DNA from: JAXMDC01 sp046349035
GTDB taxonomy: Bacteria > Pseudomonadota > Alphaproteobacteria > Rhizobiales > Kaistiaceae
DNA length: 64,000 nucleotides
Direction of reading: 5' to 3'
Assembly (NCBI GenBank): GCA_046349035.1
Contig: JAXMDC010000003.1
Coordinates: 248,001 to 312,000, forward strand
This document shows positions 61,787-64,000 of the stretch, piece by piece. The notes below the pieces were generated by a model. That model saw only the letters and a list, made by a program, of their open reading frames with translations, made no database searches and was not told where the DNA came from. The position numbers and the translations under genes were made by a program. Each line of letters starts with the position of its first letter. The stretch's first letter is position 1.

Positions 61787-63730
61787 TCAGGCGGCGAGGC
61801 GTTTGCCGACGGCGGAAAAGACGCGGCCCAGCCTGATTTCGGCGACCTCGTTGGAATAGCCGCCGGTGTAGAGCTTGGCGATCAGCTTGCGACGGGTCTC
61901 GGCGCTCTCGACGAAGCGGATGGCAAGGCCACCCGGCAGCTCGCGATGCGGCTCGAAGGGCACGGCAACGCCGCCGCCGAAGACGATATCGCCGCGGTCG
62001 CCGGCACGCAGGCGCCCGATGCCAAGGGCGAGGTTGGCGCCGGTCAGCGAGATATCGCGCACGGTGCAGGGAATCTGGACGCCGCTGGCCAAGCTGAGGA
62101 CGGCCGGCTCGTGGCTGGCGAAGCGCTCCTCGCCGCGCCGCTTCGGCTGCTCGATGCAGACCGTGCAGGCGACGACCAGCACCGCGACGTTGAAGATGCT
62201 CCAGAAGACGTTCACCTCGTAGCCGTCGGTGCCGAAGACCGACGAATACTCGGACGAGCCGAGGACAATGCCGACGACGGTCGCCAGGGCAAGCGCTGCA
62301 AACGGCAGCAGCAGGCTCCAGTGGACGGTGATGCGGTCGGCGGCGAGTCCCTTCGGCGTCACCTTGAAGGGGTGGCCGAACGGCTTCACCAGCGCCTGGG
62401 CGACAGTGGCGGTCACGGCAAAACTGGAAAGAAGCTGAGTCACGTCGGTCATCACCGGCAAGATCCGCTTCTCGGCATAGAAGCGCATGAAGAGGATCGA
62501 CGCGACCATGCTCGGCGCGAGATAGACGAGCAGGTCGGCGAGCGTGCCGGACAGCACCGCAGTTTCGGTCCACCAATAGATCAGCGGCCCGGCCATCATC
62601 ATGATCTTGAACGGCGCGTTGCTGATCCAATAGAGCACACCGTCGAGCGCGGAGATGCGGTTGACGAGGCCGATCGGCGCGCGGCCGACAAACGACCAGC
62701 GCGTGAAGATCTGCTGCATGGCGCCGAGGCACCAGCGGGCCCGCTGCGAGACGTAGGCGCTGACGTCCTCGGGGGCGAGGCCCATGCTCAGCATCTCGTT
62801 GACGTAGACCGTGCGGTAGCCGTGCTCGGCGAGCTTGAAACTGGTCAGCATGTCCTCGGTCACGGTCTCGGTGGCCATGCCGCCGGCGGCAAGCAAGGCC
62901 TCAACCCGCAGCACCGCCGAAGTCCCGCAACAAAAGGCAGTACCCCACTGGTCCTTGGCTTCAAGCAAGGTGCCGAAGAAGAAGCGCTGCTCGTCCGGCC
63001 AGTCGCGGGCGCAGAGCAGGTTGCTCTGGATCGGGTCGGGGTTGAAGAAATGCTGCGGCGTCTGGACGATACCGACATCGGGCTCGGCGAAGCGTCCGAG
63101 AGTGCGCTTCAAGATGTTGCGATAGGGCACGAAGTCAGCGTCGAGGAGCAGGATGAACTGCGGCCGGCGGCCGCTTCCCAGCGCGACGGCGAGGCCGTTG
63201 TTGACGTTGCCGGCCTTGGCATTGGCACCGCGCACGCGCCGCACGTAATGCGCACCGAGTTCGGCAGCAAGGTCGCTCACCCAGTCGCGGGCGCCGTCGT
63301 CGAGCACGAAGACGCGAACGTCTGGATGGTCGATGGCGAGCGCACCAACGATCGTGCGCTCAAGCACCGCGTAGGGCTCGTTGTAGGTGGCGATGAAGAC
63401 GTCGACGGGAGCGGCGCGCAGTTCCGGCCCGGCGGGCCCGGCGGGAAGGCTCCTCCCCTCGCGCGACATGAAGAAGAGGACGCTCATGGCGCTGAGGATC
63501 GAGCCGGCCTCGAAGGCGAAGAACAGCCATGCCCAGGCGGTCTGCACTGCGTTCTGATGCGACGGGATGGAGTAGAATCCGCGCCAGAGGATGTAGCGCG
63601 CCGAGAGGAAGGCACACACCGCGGCGCAGAGCGCCCGCACCGACGCCGGGTAGCGGTCGTGAAACTGGTAGAGGAGGACCAGCGCGCCGAGCGTCAGGAG
63701 CAGCGGGCCGAGGTCGGCCAATTCGGGCAT
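61787..63730 (-). CDS. cellulose-synthase-like GT2 enzyme with PilZ domain
   Basis: 647 residues. Four N-terminal helices, then a GT2 core with DDG (144-146), DAD (197-199), TED (291-293) and QRARW (329-333), the processive-synthase set. Several C-terminal helices lead to a PilZ domain with RRGEER and DISLTGANL, the c-di-GMP-binding RxxxR and D/NxSxxG motifs. It is shorter than BcsA of enterobacteria, near the size of rhizobial synthases. It makes a beta-linked polysaccharide (cellulose or a relative) and extrudes it, activated by c-di-GMP. Confidence 0.9.
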   Translation of the reverse strand: MPELADLGPLLLTLGALVLLYQFHDRYPASVRALCAAVCAFLSARYILWRGFYSIPSHQNAVQTAWAWLFFAFEAGSILSAMSVLFFMSREGRSLPAGPAGPELRAAPVDVFIATYNEPYAVLERTIVGALAIDHPDVRVFVLDDGARDWVSDLAAELGAHYVRRVRGANAKAGNVNNGLAVALGSGRRPQFILLLDADFVPYRNILKRTLGRFAEPDVGIVQTPQHFFNPDPIQSNLLCARDWPDEQRFFFGTLLEAKDQWGTAFCCGTSAVLRVEALLAAGGMATETVTEDMLTSFKLAEHGYRTVYVNEMLSMGLAPEDVSAYVSQRARWCLGAMQQIFTRWSFVGRAPIGLVNRISALDGVLYWISNAPFKIMMMAGPLIYWWTETAVLSGTLADLLVYLAPSMVASILFMRFYAEKRILPVMTDVTQLLSSFAVTATVAQALVKPFGHPFKVTPKGLAADRITVHWSLLLPFAALALATVVGIVLGSSEYSSVFGTDGYEVNVFWSIFNVAVLVVACTVCIEQPKRRGEERFASHEPAVLSLASGVQIPCTVRDISLTGANLALGIGRLRAGDRGDIVFGGGVAVPFEPHRELPGGLAIRFVESAETRRKLIAKLYTGGYSNEVAEIRLGRVFSAVGKRLAA

Positions 63731-63742
63731 CGCCGTCCCGCC

Positions 63743-64000
63743 TCAGAGGAAGCGGTCGAAGAGTCTGGCGAAGAGTCCCGAGCCCTGCGCCGGGATGACG
63801 ACGCGGGCGGTGCGCCCGACCAGGCACTCGCCGTTCTGCGGGGGAATGGCAATGCGGAGCGTCGCGACGGCACCCTGCTGAGCGAAGGGAATGGCGGCAA
63901 GGTTGGTGTCGCCACCGGTGGCGTCGCCGGTCACCGAGACGACTTGGCCGGTGCGGCGCTGCTGATCGCCGGCGAGGCGGAATTCGGCAACGCTGCCGAC
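63743..64000 (-). CDS. C-terminus of an exopolysaccharide-export partner protein (cut by window edge)
   Basis: The frame is open from base 64000 to the stop at 63743, giving 85 residues. Content: VAEFRLAGDQQRR, VVSVTGDATGGDTN and CLVGRTARVVIP, reminiscent of the membrane-proximal beta domain of HlyD-type adaptors that accompany bacterial polysaccharide synthases. It lies 12 nt before the synthase start, so same operon. Too little is visible for a firm family call. Confidence 0.6.
   Translation of the reverse strand, partial: VGSVAEFRLAGDQQRRTGQVVSVTGDATGGDTNLAAIPFAQQGAVATLRIAIPPQNGECLVGRTARVVIPAQGSGLFARLFDRFL

Overview
The window is a 64 kb stretch of GC-rich bacterial chromosome, densely coded on both strands, with no insertion sequence, integrase, phage gene, CRISPR array or rRNA that I can see. 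The proteome style points to an alphaproteobacterium, most likely Rhizobiales or Rhodospirillales. The evidence is extreme GC3 bias with long antisense shadow frames, frequent GTG and TTG starts behind AGGAG-type ribosome sites, DUF1344-, DUF2076- and YacG-type proteins, and NitT/TauT-type ABC operons. I cannot name the species. Both edges cut genes: a TPR-sulfotransferase at base 1 and the last gene of an exopolysaccharide locus at base 64000.

Layout. 1-13.5 kb: sulfotransferase, cupredoxin, a lipase-like hydrolase, the first of three related secreted NodB deacetylases, an MHS-family MFS carrier with a large insert, TPR and hypothetical proteins, and two glycosyltransferase genes, one of them a GT32-GT62 (Och1/Mnn9-like) fusion. 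13.5-20 kb: second NodB deacetylase, zinc phospholipase C-like protein, membrane-anchored trypsin-like protease, DUF350 protein, a secreted protein preceded by a tandem palindromic operator, and a membrane adenylate cyclase. 20-23.2 kb: a copper island with csoR divergent from a CopA-type P1B ATPase across a CsoR-type operator, followed by a DUF305 copper-associated protein. 23.2-32 kb: a HerA-like ATPase, an orphan RND adaptor, a soluble lytic transglycosylase and an SDR enzyme. 32-36.5 kb: a large esterase-like protein and a PQQ alcohol dehydrogenase with the lanthanide-type second Asp. 36.5-40.8 kb: a five-gene operon joining an ATP-grasp-like protein to a complete NitT/TauT-type ABC importer, with 4-nt ATGA overlaps.

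41-53.8 kb is mostly exported proteins: beta-propellers, an SH3 protein, a phosphoesterase, a small hydrolase, the third NodB deacetylase, a HupE/UreJ-like membrane protein and a SUMF1-fold protein. It also holds an orphan groES. Upstream of a thioredoxin-like gene at 43.5 kb lies a compact unit that looks like a promoter, a palindromic operator, a four-hairpin RNA of about 105 nt and an intrinsic terminator. This is my best candidate for an undescribed element. 53.9-59.5 kb is one catabolic operon (ABC importer, thiolase-like enzyme, DUF35 OB-fold partner, class III CoA-transferase). 59.7-61.7 kb has tRNA-Phe with a clear promoter, yacG, maf and a TadD-like lipoprotein. 61.8-64 kb begins a c-di-GMP-responsive cellulose-synthase-like locus read leftward.

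Taken together, the window is rich in envelope functions (deacetylases, glycosyltransferases, lytic transglycosylase, cellulose-synthase-like enzyme) and in periplasmic uptake and oxidation of organic substrates. Starts were chosen from ribosome-site spacing and signal peptides. All family names rest on motifs read by eye, not on database searches.
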